From Neorhizobium populisoli (GTDB lineage Bacteria; Pseudomonadota; Alphaproteobacteria; Rhizobiales; Rhizobiaceae): a DNA stretch of 64,000 nucleotides. The notes under the pieces are model-generated. The model was not told the DNA's origin, did no database searches, and saw only the letters and a program-made list of their open reading frames with translations. The stretch is from positions 62,001 through 126,000 of the forward strand of contig NZ_JAHYCB010000011.1 of assembly GCF_019430945.1 (NCBI RefSeq), read 5' to 3'. The translations under genes were made by a program, and so were the position numbers. Every line of letters starts with the position of its first letter. Position 1 is the stretch's first letter. Positions 1 through 8,654 of this stretch are shown here, piece after piece.

Positions 1-6
1 GGTGTC

Positions 7-3000
7 ATGGCGATCGTTGTTGAATCCACCGCGAAAGTAATCGCAGAGCGCTGGAGCCCCGGCGAGCAGGAGCGCCTGCGTCTTTTGTTCGAGCAGGCGC
101 CGGGTTTCGTGGCGATGCTGAGAGGGCCCGATCATGTGTTCGAACTGACGAATGCGGCATATCGCCAACTCGTCGGGCACCGGGAGGTCATAGGATTGCC
201 GATCCGGCAAGCGTTGCCCGACCTTCGCGGGCAGGGGTTCTTCGAGCGTCTTGACGAAGTATACCGGTCGGGCGTCGCCTTCGAGAGCAACGCACTTGTT
301 GTCGACTTCCAGCCTTCGGAAAACTCCAGCGTCGAACGGAGGTATGTCGATCTCGTCTATCAACCGGTATCAGATACGGCTGGTGGCGTCGTCGGTATTT
401 TCGCGCAAGGCACCGATGTCACCGATCGCGTGCTCGCCGAAGAGCGCTTAAGGGCTAGCGAGAGGCAGAGCCGCCAGATTATCGACGGCGCCACCGACTA
501 CGCAATCTTCGCGCTTGGCCTCGATGGCCGAATTGTGCGTTGGAACGAAGGCGCTTACCGGATCTTCGGGTGGACCGAGGCCGAAATGACCGGATCGAAC
601 TGGGAGGTACTATTCACCCAGGAAGATCGCGCGTCCGGGAAGGCAGCCGAGGCAACTGAGACCGCCCTTCAAGCCGGCAGCGCCCATCACGAACGCTGGC
701 ATGTGCGCAAGACCGGCGAACGGTTCTGGGCGGACGGTGAGATCAGCACGATCCGCGACGAGGACGGCAAAACAAGCGGCTTCGTGAAGGTCCTGAGAGA
801 CAAAACGAAGGAGCATCTTGCGGCGGAGGCGCTCCTTGAAGCCGAGGCAAGGCTGCGCAGGGCGCAGGAGGCGGGCGGCGTTGGCGTGTTCTCGCTCGAC
901 CTCAAAGCGAATCTTCTTAGTCCGACTCCCGAATTCCGAAAGATCTATGGACTGCCGGATGCCGGGCCGGTTCCCATCGAGATGATCGAGGAACTGGTTT
1001 TTGAAGAGGACCGCGAGATCGGTTCCAATCGGCGCACGCGATCGTCGGGAGATTCGCCCCTCAACGTCGAATACAGGATCCGGCGCGCAGATGATGGCCG
1101 CAAGCGTGTCATCGCCCGCAAAGGCGAATTCGAATATGACCAGCAGGGAAAGCCTGTCCGGTTTGTTGGCGTGGTGCAGGACGTCACAGACCGCCGCCGG
1201 GCGCAACGTGAACTACGGGAAAGCGAGGCACGCTTTCGGGCGCTGACCCAAGCGCTGCCAAATCATGTGTGGACGGCTCGGCCGGACGGCCTGCTCGACT
1301 GGTTCAACGAGCGCGTTTACGAGTATTCCGGCCACCGGTCGGGAGAACTCGACGGCGTGGAATGGACGAAGATGGTCCATCCCGACGACCTTTCTGCAGC
1401 CGGACAACGTTGGCAACAGGCACTGGCCTCCGGCGAACCCTATGAAGCCGAGTTTCGTCTCCGGCAGGCCGATGACAACTATCGCTGGCACATCGCCCGC
1501 GCCGTGCCGATCCTCGACGACGACGGCGCTCTGGTCCGATGGATCGGCACGAACACAGACATCGAGGATCAGCGCGTGACCCGCGCGAAGCTTGAAGCTC
1601 TGAACCAGACCCTTGAGGAGCGTGTGGCGGAGCGGACAGCGGACCGCGACCGGATGTGGCGGCTTTCAACCGACCTGATGCTGGTCGCCAGCTTCGATGC
1701 GCGGATCGTTGCAATTAATCCAGCTTGGCGGACAAGCCTTGCGTGGACGGAAGAGGACCTGACAGGACGCTCGTTCATGGACCTCGTCCACGCCGATGAC
1801 AGGGAAGCTACCCTTGCCGAGGTCGGGAAGCTTGGCGACGGAGCGACCACTTTCCTTTTCGAGAACCGGTATCAGGCCAAGGACGGCAGCTACCGGACCA
1901 TATCCTGGACAGCTGTGCCCGACGATGCGTTCATCCACGCTGTCGGTCGCGATGTCACGGAAGAGCGGGAAGCGGCGCTTGCGCTCCGCAAGTCCGAAAT
2001 GGCCCTACAGCAGGCTCAGAAGATGGAGGCCATCGGCAATCTGACGGGGGGCGTCGCGCATGACTTCAATAATCTTCTCCAGGTCGTCGCGGGCAACTTG
2101 CAGCTCCTGGCAATCGACGTCGCCGGGAACGAGAAAGCCGAGCGGCGGATCACCAACGCGCTCTCGGGCGTCGATCGAGGCTCGAAGCTTGCCTCGCAGC
2201 TTCTGGCCTTTGGACGTCGACAGGCGCTCGATCCGCGTGTCGTCAATGTCGGCCGGCTTATCCGCGGAATGGATGAAATGATCCGCCGCACGATCGGCGA
2301 AGGCGTCGAGGTCGAAACCATCGTGTCAGGTGGGCTTTGGAACACGCTCGTCGATCCGATGCAGATCGAGAACGCGGTTCTGAACCTTGCGATCAATGCG
2401 CGCGATGCGATGGACGGGTTTGGCAAACTGACAATAGAGGCCGGCAATGCATACCTTGATGAGGATTACGCCCGGCGGCACCAGGAGGTCGAGCCGGGCA
2501 AATATGTAGCCTTGTCGGTGACCGATACGGGAAGCGGCATGTCGGCCGAGCTGATTGAGAAGGTCTTCGAGCCGTTCTTCTCAACCAAACCCGAGGGTAA
2601 AGGCACCGGTCTTGGCCTGTCGATGGTCTATGGCTTCGTTAAGCAGACAGGCGGCCACATCAAGATCTACAGCGAGGTTGGTCAAGGAACGACGGTGAGG
2701 ATGTATCTGCCACGGTCCATGCAGCCGGAGGACGTGGACGTCAGCCAGAACGATCTTCCCATCGAAGGCGGCAAGGAAACGATACTGGTGGCCGAGGATG
2801 ACGAAGGCGTCCGCGCGACAGTCGTCGAACTACTTCAGGAGCTTGGTTACCGCGTCCTGAAGGCGCCGGACGCGTCGGCGGCGCTGACCATCATCGATAG
2901 CGGCGTCCAAGTCGACATGCTGTTTACCGACGTCGTGATGCCAGGGCCGATGAAGAGTAGCGACATGGCGCGCAGAGCCAAGGAGCGGCTTCCCCGACTG

Positions 3001-3567
3001 GCGGTGTTGTTCACCTCAGGCTACACCGAGAACTCGATCGTCCACGGCGGAAGGCTGGATGCTGGCGTCCAGCTCCTGTCCAAACCTTACACGCGCGAAG
3101 CGCTGGCTCGAAAGATCCGCCATGTCCTCAACAATGAGGCGCAGGTCGCCATAGCCGAGACTCGTGCCGAGGCGCAGAATCCACCAACGGCGGAAAAGGC
3201 CGTAAAGGAAATTCTGGGCCTGCGGGTCCTGATCGTAGAGGACAATCTCCTTATCAGGATGTCGGAAATCGACATGCTTGAGGAGATCGGCTGCGAAGTC
3301 GTTGAGGCCGGTTCGGCGGAGGAGGCTCTGCCGATGCTGGCTGAGGGCGGCATCGATATCGTCATGTCCGATCTCGGTCTTCCAGGAATGTCCGGTGAGG
3401 ATTTCTGCCGCGAAGTCCGACGTCGTTGGCCCGAGATCGGAATCATCTTTGCGACCGGCATGGATCGTGGGCCCGAGCTAGAAGATCCGTCAAGGACGGC
3501 ATTACTTTCAAAGCCGCACGGGCAGAACGAGCTTCGGGCTGCCCTGGAAGAGGTGTTACGAAAATAG
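7..3567 (+). CDS. Multi-PAS hybrid sensor histidine kinase with two receiver domains
   Basis: The 1186-residue protein begins with about five PAS-type sensor repeats (roughly residues 15-660), followed by a kinase core and two receivers. The phospho-acceptor H-box reads GGVAHDFNNLLQ with His685. The N-box (NLAINARDAM) and G-boxes (DTGSGMS, GKGTGLGLSM) are intact, so the kinase should be active. Receiver 1 (from about 924) has the acidic pair near 931-932 and phospho-Asp975; receiver 2 (from about 1108) has Asp1122 in VMSDLGLPG. No transmembrane segment is evident, so it is probably a cytoplasmic sensor. The signal is unknown. The start at base 7 is the first ATG, but the window edge hides the upstream region, so the N-terminus is provisional. 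Confidence 0.93.
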   Translation: MAIVVESTAKVIAERWSPGEQERLRLLFEQAPGFVAMLRGPDHVFELTNAAYRQLVGHREVIGLPIRQALPDLRGQGFFERLDEVYRSGVAFESNALVVDFQPSENSSVERRYVDLVYQPVSDTAGGVVGIFAQGTDVTDRVLAEERLRASERQSRQIIDGATDYAIFALGLDGRIVRWNEGAYRIFGWTEAEMTGSNWEVLFTQEDRASGKAAEATETALQAGSAHHERWHVRKTGERFWADGEISTIRDEDGKTSGFVKVLRDKTKEHLAAEALLEAEARLRRAQEAGGVGVFSLDLKANLLSPTPEFRKIYGLPDAGPVPIEMIEELVFEEDREIGSNRRTRSSGDSPLNVEYRIRRADDGRKRVIARKGEFEYDQQGKPVRFVGVVQDVTDRRRAQRELRESEARFRALTQALPNHVWTARPDGLLDWFNERVYEYSGHRSGELDGVEWTKMVHPDDLSAAGQRWQQALASGEPYEAEFRLRQADDNYRWHIARAVPILDDDGALVRWIGTNTDIEDQRVTRAKLEALNQTLEERVAERTADRDRMWRLSTDLMLVASFDARIVAINPAWRTSLAWTEEDLTGRSFMDLVHADDREATLAEVGKLGDGATTFLFENRYQAKDGSYRTISWTAVPDDAFIHAVGRDVTEEREAALALRKSEMALQQAQKMEAIGNLTGGVAHDFNNLLQVVAGNLQLLAIDVAGNEKAERRITNALSGVDRGSKLASQLLAFGRRQALDPRVVNVGRLIRGMDEMIRRTIGEGVEVETIVSGGLWNTLVDPMQIENAVLNLAINARDAMDGFGKLTIEAGNAYLDEDYARRHQEVEPGKYVALSVTDTGSGMSAELIEKVFEPFFSTKPEGKGTGLGLSMVYGFVKQTGGHIKIYSEVGQGTTVRMYLPRSMQPEDVDVSQNDLPIEGGKETILVAEDDEGVRATVVELLQELGYRVLKAPDASAALTIIDSGVQVDMLFTDVVMPGPMKSSDMARRAKERLPRLAVLFTSGYTENSIVHGGRLDAGVQLLSKPYTREALARKIRHVLNNEAQVAIAETRAEAQNPPTAEKAVKEILGLRVLIVEDNLLIRMSEIDMLEEIGCEVVEAGSAEEALPMLAEGGIDIVMSDLGLPGMSGEDFCREVRRRWPEIGIIFATGMDRGPELEDPSRTALLSKPHGQNELRAALEEVLRK

Positions 3568-3637
3568 CCGACCATTGCCGGCTCGTCCCACGGCCCCATA
3601 CGGCATTCACCGCCCGGTGTCGTTATTTCTACTTCCT

Positions 3638-3990
3638 CTAGGACAGGATCCGCTGGAGCGCCTCTTGGAGCGAATCTGGTGTGGTCGGCTTGTCGAGCCA
3701 GCCGCCTTTCCTGAACACCGGATCGTCGACTTCGGCGCCGGAGTAGATGATGAACGGCACACCGTCCGCCACGAGCCGTTCCGCGACGTCGGCACACGTC
3801 CCGTCGTTCAAGCGTGGATCGATCACCGCCAGATCGGGCCGCGTCCAATCCAGCCATTCCGGCGCGTCGGCTCTGTTTCCGAACGTTGTCACCGTCGTAG
3901 CCCCGAACGCGCGGAGCATCTCGTCCATGTCCAGGGAGATGAACGGTTTGTCTCTAGCACGAGCACAGTCGTGCAAGTTATCGTTTCGAA
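3638..3990 (-). pseudogene. Frameshifted single-domain response regulator (CheY-like)
   Basis: The minus strand encodes a receiver domain of the type that partners HWE kinases. The first strand and acidic patch are split between two frames: one frame reads TTVLVLE and the next continues DKPFISLDMDEMLRAFG, so a single missing base near 3972 separates them. Downstream, PDLAVIDPRLNDG carries the likely phospho-Asp, PFIIYSG the switch Ser/Tyr region and DKPTTPDSLQEAL the conserved Lys. No good start codon was found in the first frame. It is transcribed divergently from the LOV-HWE kinase that begins about 70 bp away, so the two were probably a cognate pair. A sequencing error would restore the gene; otherwise it is recently inactivated. 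Confidence 0.7.
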
Positions 3991-4060
3991 GGAGCGCGAA
4001 ACGGTTGAACTATTGCGCTCCCTCGACGTTCTGATCTGCAGAAAAAACGAAAGGTGCCGC

Positions 4061-5110
4061 GTGCCTGAAGCCGACAAGTCCGACATCCATGGCGACCAGC
4101 CCGCCGCAGCCTCCAAACAGGGAAAGGCAGACCATAAGGAGCTGGCGACATTCGCATTCCAAAGAACCCGCATGCCGATGGTGGTTTCGGACGCCCGCCA
4201 GCCAGACTACCCCATCGTCCTTGCTAACGACGCCTTCCTCAACCTCACCGGATATTCCGCCGATGAGTTGCTCGGCAAGAATTGCCGCATGCTACAGGGC
4301 GAGGAAACGTCGCGGACGGCTGTAGCAGAAATCCGCGCGATTATAGCGCAGGAACGCGAGGGGACTGTCGAAATCCTGAACTACAGGAAGGACGGCACCG
4401 CCTTCTGGAACCAGCTGCATCTCAGCCCGATCCGCGACGACGAGGGTCAGCTCGCCTACTACTTCGCGTCTCAGATCGATGTCACCGCGTACCGGAAGGT
4501 CCAGACACTGGAGGAGGCGGAGCGCCGTCTGCTCCTCGAAGTAGATCATCGAACCAAGAACGTTCTGGCGATCGTCGACAGCATCGTGCGTCTGAGCCGA
4601 TCAGACAGTGCGGCCGCTTATGCCGCCTCGGTGCAGCAGCGCGTCCAGGCCTTGTCGCGAACCCATATGCTGCTCGCCGACAATGGATGGCAGCAGGCAT
4701 ACCTCCACGACATCGTGCGGCTTCAGGTCGCCGTGTTCGGCGAGGATGGCGTTAAGATCGAAGGGTCGGAAGTCGCGGTTCCCGCACAATCTGTGCAGCC
4801 GCTCGGCCTCGCGATACACGAACTTGCCGCCAATGCCGCCGTCCATGGCGCGCTGTCTCGGCCCGGAGGCCGGCTTCACATAGGCTGGCAGAGACAGGGC
4901 GACGGGATCGTGCTTGAATGGGCGGAAAGCGGAGCAAGCCCGCCCAAGACGGAACCACGAGGAGGTTTTGGAAACGTCCTGTTGGGCGCCGTTCTTGAAA
5001 GGCAGCTTGGCGGGAGCGTCACGCGAGAGTGGCGGGAGGATGGGTTGCGACTGCGCATTGAACTGCCGTCGCTGGACCGCGTCGGGGCCAAACTCAGGTC
5101 CAATCCATGA
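4061..5110 (+). CDS. LOV-domain HWE-family histidine kinase (predicted blue-light sensor)
   Basis: The N-terminal PAS domain (about residues 30-140) carries NCRMLQG, a close match to the LOV flavin-binding signature NCRFLQ, with Cys75 as the predicted photo-adduct residue. A short linker leads to an HWE-type H-box, EVDHRTKN with His163, and an ATPase domain with HELAANAAVHGA and the diagnostic LEWAESG (W-x-E) motif. The frame is open far upstream, but the GTG at 4061 is preceded at about 6 nt by GAAAGG and gives 349 aa, typical of LOV-HWE kinases; longer starts would run through the antisense regulator. The stop overlaps the next gene by ATGA, so the two are translationally coupled. Established: LOV-HWE kinases sense blue light in Brucella and Rhizobium. 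Light sensing here is inferred. Confidence 0.88.
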   Translation: MPEADKSDIHGDQPAAASKQGKADHKELATFAFQRTRMPMVVSDARQPDYPIVLANDAFLNLTGYSADELLGKNCRMLQGEETSRTAVAEIRAIIAQEREGTVEILNYRKDGTAFWNQLHLSPIRDDEGQLAYYFASQIDVTAYRKVQTLEEAERRLLLEVDHRTKNVLAIVDSIVRLSRSDSAAAYAASVQQRVQALSRTHMLLADNGWQQAYLHDIVRLQVAVFGEDGVKIEGSEVAVPAQSVQPLGLAIHELAANAAVHGALSRPGGRLHIGWQRQGDGIVLEWAESGASPPKTEPRGGFGNVLLGAVLERQLGGSVTREWREDGLRLRIELPSLDRVGAKLRSNP

Positions 5111-5511
5111 AGGTGTTCATCTACGGCACGCTGAAGCGTGGCTTTCCCCTCTTCGAGAAGGGCCTTTGCGACACACGCTACTTGGGCGATGTCGAGACAG
5201 TCGAGCGCTACCCCATGTATATCGCCGGATCGTTCTACGGCCCGATGATGCTCGACCGCCCGGGCGTTGGCCTGCAGGTTCGCGGAGAGCTTTTCGAAAT
5301 CGAGGAGGAGCGTCTCCAAACCCTCGATGAACTTGAAGCCGTCGGCGAGGAAGGAAGTTTTCGCTCAACTGTCGAAGTCACGCCGGTCGGAGGAGGAGTA
5401 CCGGTCGTCGCTATCGGTTACATGAAAACTGAGAAGTGGCTTGATCCGCTTCATTCGGACTGTCTCGCTGAATATCAGGATCGACGCTTCGTCCCGCCAT
5501 GGGCCCGGTAA
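5107..5511 (+). CDS. Gamma-glutamylcyclotransferase-like (AIG2/GGCT fold) protein
   Basis: The 134-residue protein opens with MKVFIYGTLKRG, the YGTLxxG signature of the gamma-glutamylcyclotransferase-like fold, and contains GELFEIEEERLQTLDELE, where the family places its catalytic acid. Family members cleave gamma-glutamyl amides or act on gamma-glutamylamines in the cytoplasm; the substrate cannot be read from sequence. The ATG overlaps the stop of the LOV-HWE kinase gene by 4 bp, so it is probably the second gene of a photoreceptor transcript, an unusual pairing that may be positional only. Confidence 0.85.
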   Translation: MKVFIYGTLKRGFPLFEKGLCDTRYLGDVETVERYPMYIAGSFYGPMMLDRPGVGLQVRGELFEIEEERLQTLDELEAVGEEGSFRSTVEVTPVGGGVPVVAIGYMKTEKWLDPLHSDCLAEYQDRRFVPPWAR

Positions 5512-5582
5512 AACAGTGCGTCCGCCGGAACGAGAGGAGACGTGTGCGTCGGGTGCGGTGAGACCCCCGTGCTGCCGAAAAC

Positions 5583-5815
5583 TACGTCAGGTGCCTGGGC
5601 GCACCCAGATCGATCCCAAGCGCCTTAGCCGCGTTGAGCGGGCGATCACGCAGCCATCGTTGTTAGACGACACCACCGGCCAGCCGCGTGAACGGACTGG
5701 AAGACACGTTGACAGGAGGCGTAGAAGTTGTTGCCCTCGACCAGGGTCGGCGCCCGCGGCCTAAACTTCCCGATTGCGTTGGTGACAATGCCCCATACCT
5801 CAAACTCCTGGCCGT
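5583..5815 (-). pseudogene. umuC: umuDC (DNA polymerase V) remnant
   Basis: Read on the minus strand, about 5815-5750 encodes DGQEFEVWGIVTNAI, the C-terminal end of an UmuD-type protein. It runs in frame into LVEGNNFYASCQRVFQ, the N-terminal catalytic motif of UmuC. A frame change then gives PVVSSNNDGCVIARS and another gives NAAKALGIDLGAPRHL, all consecutive UmuC N-terminal blocks. The order (umuD then umuC) matches the normal operon. The original UmuC start codon is lost, and nothing after the first 60 or so residues survives. It is a decayed fragment and should not make polymerase. The flanks (5512-5582 and 5816-6027) show no gene. Confidence 0.75.
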
Positions 5816-6027
5816 CCTGATGACGATGTCACGGTTACAGCTTTCTCCATAAATATGGTCCAGCAGCCGCTCAACAGCGCCGTTGTCGCCGGTATTTTCG
5901 ATGAAGGCGTTTGAGCTGCGCAAGCCGGAGGATGGATCTCGGAGCGCCCATACGGACCGGACGAACGCGAGATAACCGATGTGTGGCGATCCGGCTATTG
6001 CAGCATCATGGTGCGTCACCTACTAAT

Positions 6028-6264
6028 TTAATGACAAGTGCGGGTGGCTAGCACACGAGCGGCTTCGGCTTCTTCCATAATGCCGTTGAGGGTCGATAGA
6101 TTTTCCCGGAGAAGCGACAAGCGGCGGCGATACTCGGCAAGACGAGCTACGTACCCTTCTGAAACGGTCGCAGGCTCTTCTTCATCCGCAAGATCAATAA
6201 AATTAGTCATGATGGGCTCGGTTGGGTAATTCGAGGCAGGTTTGTTTGTGATTATCTTCGCCAT
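6028..6264 (-). CDS. Small acidic coiled-coil hypothetical protein
   Basis: A 78-aa frame beginning MAKIITNKP and preceded by a weak GGTAAG. Residues 30-75 are rich in Arg, Leu and Glu with heptad-like spacing (RLAEYRRRLSLLRENLSTL), suggesting one amphipathic helix or coiled coil. No family is recognised. It stands alone on the minus strand between two decayed loci, so it may be a survivor or chance frame. Confidence 0.4.
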   Translation of the reverse strand: MAKIITNKPASNYPTEPIMTNFIDLADEEEPATVSEGYVARLAEYRRRLSLLRENLSTLNGIMEEAEAARVLATRTCH

Positions 6265-6316
6265 TTCTTACCACTGACTTAACACCCACTATACACCGTT
6301 CTTGTTGTGACGCCGT

Positions 6317-6518
6317 TTATCGCTTGTCGGCCTCGATCTTTTTCATAAGCCCAGCCATCTTGAGAGCCTGATCAACCGCCTCGCGGATAAATCAGCTCTC
6401 TGTTTCTCGCCCACGATGCTGTCGATCCGCTCCAGCGTTTCTGAGGAGGGGTCCACGTACGTGCGCAGGTGTTGTTTTCAAGCTTCAACACGACCACAGT
6501 CTCTTGACGCGCACGCAT
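6317..6518 (-). pseudogene. Broken small ribbon-helix-helix-like protein
   Basis: An ATG at 6518 preceded by GAGG at good spacing starts MRARQETVVVLKLENNT. Continuing requires a frame change to RTYVDPSSETLERIDSIVG and a second to FIREAVDQALKMAG, ending at a TAA at 6317. Joined together the pieces give a coherent protein of about 66 aa whose middle resembles small RHH-type regulators. At least two indels interrupt it. Assignment to RHH is tentative; the reading as a single decayed gene is firmer than the family. Confidence 0.45.
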
Positions 6519-6597
6519 GTGATTTACCTCGAACCGACGGTGACGCAGAGCGATCATGACGAGATTTTCGAAATGCCTAAGTGAGGGAAGCAAGAAT

Positions 6598-7067
6598 GTG
6601 ACCGATGAGGGGTTATCGACCATCATAGTGTTTGATACGAATTGCGTTCTATGCTCATCATGGGTTCACTTCATCCTCCGTCACGAACGCGATCAGACGA
6701 TCCGTTTTGTCTCCGCCTGGTCGGACGAGGGGCGAGGTTGGCGGCCCGGTACGGTCTGACGGTGGATGATCTTGATGCCACTTATCTGGTGGTCGAAGAC
6801 GGCCGTGGCCTTGTTCGCTCCGATGCTGGGTTGGCACTGATCGGGCAGCTCTCAGAGCCCTGGCGCGCACTTCGTGTTCTGTCCATCTTTCCTCGCTCGC
6901 TTCGCGACGTCGTCTACGCATTCATCGCTCGGAACCGCTACCGCTGGTTTGGGCATGGCGGAAACTGCTTCGTGCCGCCTCCAGGCCAGAGCCACAGGTT
7001 CGTCAACGGCGCGCGGTCAGCGTCGCGTGCGCCATCTCAGGACAAGGCCACCGGCCGGGCGGAGTGA
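6598..7067 (+). pseudogene. DCC-family (DUF393) thiol-disulfide oxidoreductase-like protein, frameshifted
   Basis: A GTG at 6598, with GAGGGAAG about 8 nt upstream, begins a frame with VFDTNCVLCSSWVHFI, whose CxxC motif is the DCC signature (usually DxxCxxC). At the GGGG run near 6730 the frame must change by one base to continue LAARYGLTVDDLDATYLVVEDG, the conserved body and C-terminal RYRWFG region of the family. The product would be about 150 aa, a normal DCC length. The last 51 bp overlap the 3' end of the convergent P450 gene, so one end may have been trimmed by recombination. Homopolymer position also allows a sequencing error. Confidence 0.65.
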
Positions 7068-7823
7068 GAAGCGCGCCATCGGTTTCGGTAGCTGGTCGCA
7101 CGGTGCTGGAACCATGTGTTGCAATACTGTCGCCAGCACCAGGCCGGTCTCCATCAAACCGAAATTCTGCCCGATGCAGACGCGCGGCCCGGCACCGAAC
7201 GGCAGATAAGCGTAAGGCGGCCAATCCGCTTCGTTCATGAAGCGCGTAGGGTCGAAACGCTCGGCGTATTCGAAGAGCCGGTCATCGCGTTGCGTGATGT
7301 AGGGGATGACCTGCACGAGGTCTCCGCGCCGAATCCGCTGCCCCTGAATATCGACGTCCCGCAAGGCCTCGCGAAGGAAAAGCGTATAGGCGGGCGGGTA
7401 AAGCCGCAACGTTTCCTGGAGTATGGCCATGATCGTCGGCAGCCGCAGGAGATCCGATGCTTGGGGCCGTTCAGCGCCGCGCACCCTGTCCACCTCAACT
7501 ATTGCGCGTTCCAGCCAGACCGGGAAGGCGGCAAGCATCGCGAACGACCAGGTCGGCAGCGCGCCTGAAGTTTCGTGTCCGGCAATCAGCAGGCTCATGG
7601 CGTCATCGCGGATCGCTTGCGCGCGACCTTCGTGGTGTTCGATCAGGCTGGATATGAGATGGGCTTCCTCGCCCACGCGTTGCTGCAGGGCGGTGGAGAA
7701 CAGTCCGGTTATGAATTCATCCATGATCTTCATGGCGCGATCCTTTCGGCGCGCGATCGGCAGAGGCAGCCAGCGGGGGATATTGATCAGCGACGTTGTT
7801 TCGGCAAAGGCGACATCGGACAA
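7017..7823 (-). pseudogene. Cytochrome P450, N-terminally truncated
   Basis: The C-terminal two thirds of a P450 are clear: I-helix AGHETSG, K-helix ETLRLYPP with the Glu-x-x-Arg pair, a PERF-type FDPTRF, and heme-binding FGAGPRVCIG with the axial Cys. The frame gives 268 aa against 400-450 in the family, and the I-helix sits near residue 83 instead of about 240, so roughly 150 residues are missing. Upstream (7824-8045) a different frame encodes unrelated-looking residues and no P450 N-terminus. The protein could not bind substrate normally. The 3' end overlaps the convergent DCC gene. Confidence 0.8.
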
Positions 7824-8067
7824 ATCCTTAACGGGAGGCCTTCCGATGTCCGGGTCGCCGGCGTGCGGCTAAGGTATGCGAGGGCAGCACCGGGCGGAAT
7901 CACCGTCATCGGAAAAGCGAGAAAATCGTCAGGATTCCCTTCTGCCAGCCTATAGGCGGATGTGATGAACCGGGCCTCCTGACCCAGCTCGAGCAGATCC
8001 GCACCGCGAAGAAGTTTCGATGGGTCCTCCGCGGGGAGCAGTGTCTAGCGCGGGGCAAATCTCGACA

Positions 8068-8652
8068 TCAATAATAATAGTCGCCAAGTAACCCAAACAG
8101 GGAGCCGCCAATCAACGATAATATCAGCGGCAACATAATGAACAGGAACAGCACGAGAAGGACGAAGCGCATCAGGCAGCCCCCCGCTGCTACTCTCACA
8201 GATGGGGCTTCCGGATCCGAATAGGTCGGTCTTCGAGGGACACGACTGGAGCGTGACAGAGCTCTCAGCATCTCCAGCATCTTGGCTGTACGAATATCGG
8301 TGGCCGAGGTACGATCAGGGGCGGGCCCGACCTCGGGACGCGCAGATCTGGACTTTTCTTTCCGGTCCCATGGCCCTGCCGTGTCTAGCGGCGGCATTGC
8401 CTTTCGCGGCGCCGCTTTAGGTGAAGGATCTAAGGGGCGGGGGCGAGCGGCAGGCGGTGCCGACGGAGTCGCAGGTCGTTGCGGATCACCAAACTTCGCT
8501 CCGCATTGCGGACATGCGGGTGCATCCAGGAAGTGTCCGGGCCTATGGTTTGTACAGTAAAAGCTGACATTTGCTTCGTGACAGGCTTCGCACTCACCGG
8601 TAGTCGTTGTGGCGGTGCCGCAGTTCGGACAACGTAAGATGACGCCTGTCAT
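8068..8652 (-). CDS. Double zinc-ribbon protein with C-terminal membrane anchor
   Basis: The 194-aa product has CPNC (8/11), CEAC (21/24), C33/H36 and CPQC (47/50), consistent with two zinc-binding knuckles in the first 50 residues. A long proline/lysine-rich linker follows (about 55-110), then a single very hydrophobic segment (about 163-186, FVLLVLFLFIMLPLIL) near the C-terminus, so it is likely tail-anchored with the zinc domain in the cytoplasm. The ATG at 8652 has GAGGA about 9 nt upstream and lies 2 nt after the phosphatase stop, so it is the last gene of the kinase/phosphatase operon; a longer upstream frame was rejected. It may tether the module to the membrane (inference). Confidence 0.75.
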   Translation of the reverse strand: MTGVILRCPNCGTATTTTGECEACHEANVSFYCTNHRPGHFLDAPACPQCGAKFGDPQRPATPSAPPAARPRPLDPSPKAAPRKAMPPLDTAGPWDRKEKSRSARPEVGPAPDRTSATDIRTAKMLEMLRALSRSSRVPRRPTYSDPEAPSVRVAAGGCLMRFVLLVLFLFIMLPLILSLIGGSLFGLLGDYYY

Positions 8653-8654
8653 GG

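Noticed and set aside
3575..4060. Longer N-terminus of the LOV-HWE kinase
   Set aside because: The frame is open upstream, but the translated residues are not PAS-like and the region encodes the antisense receiver gene.
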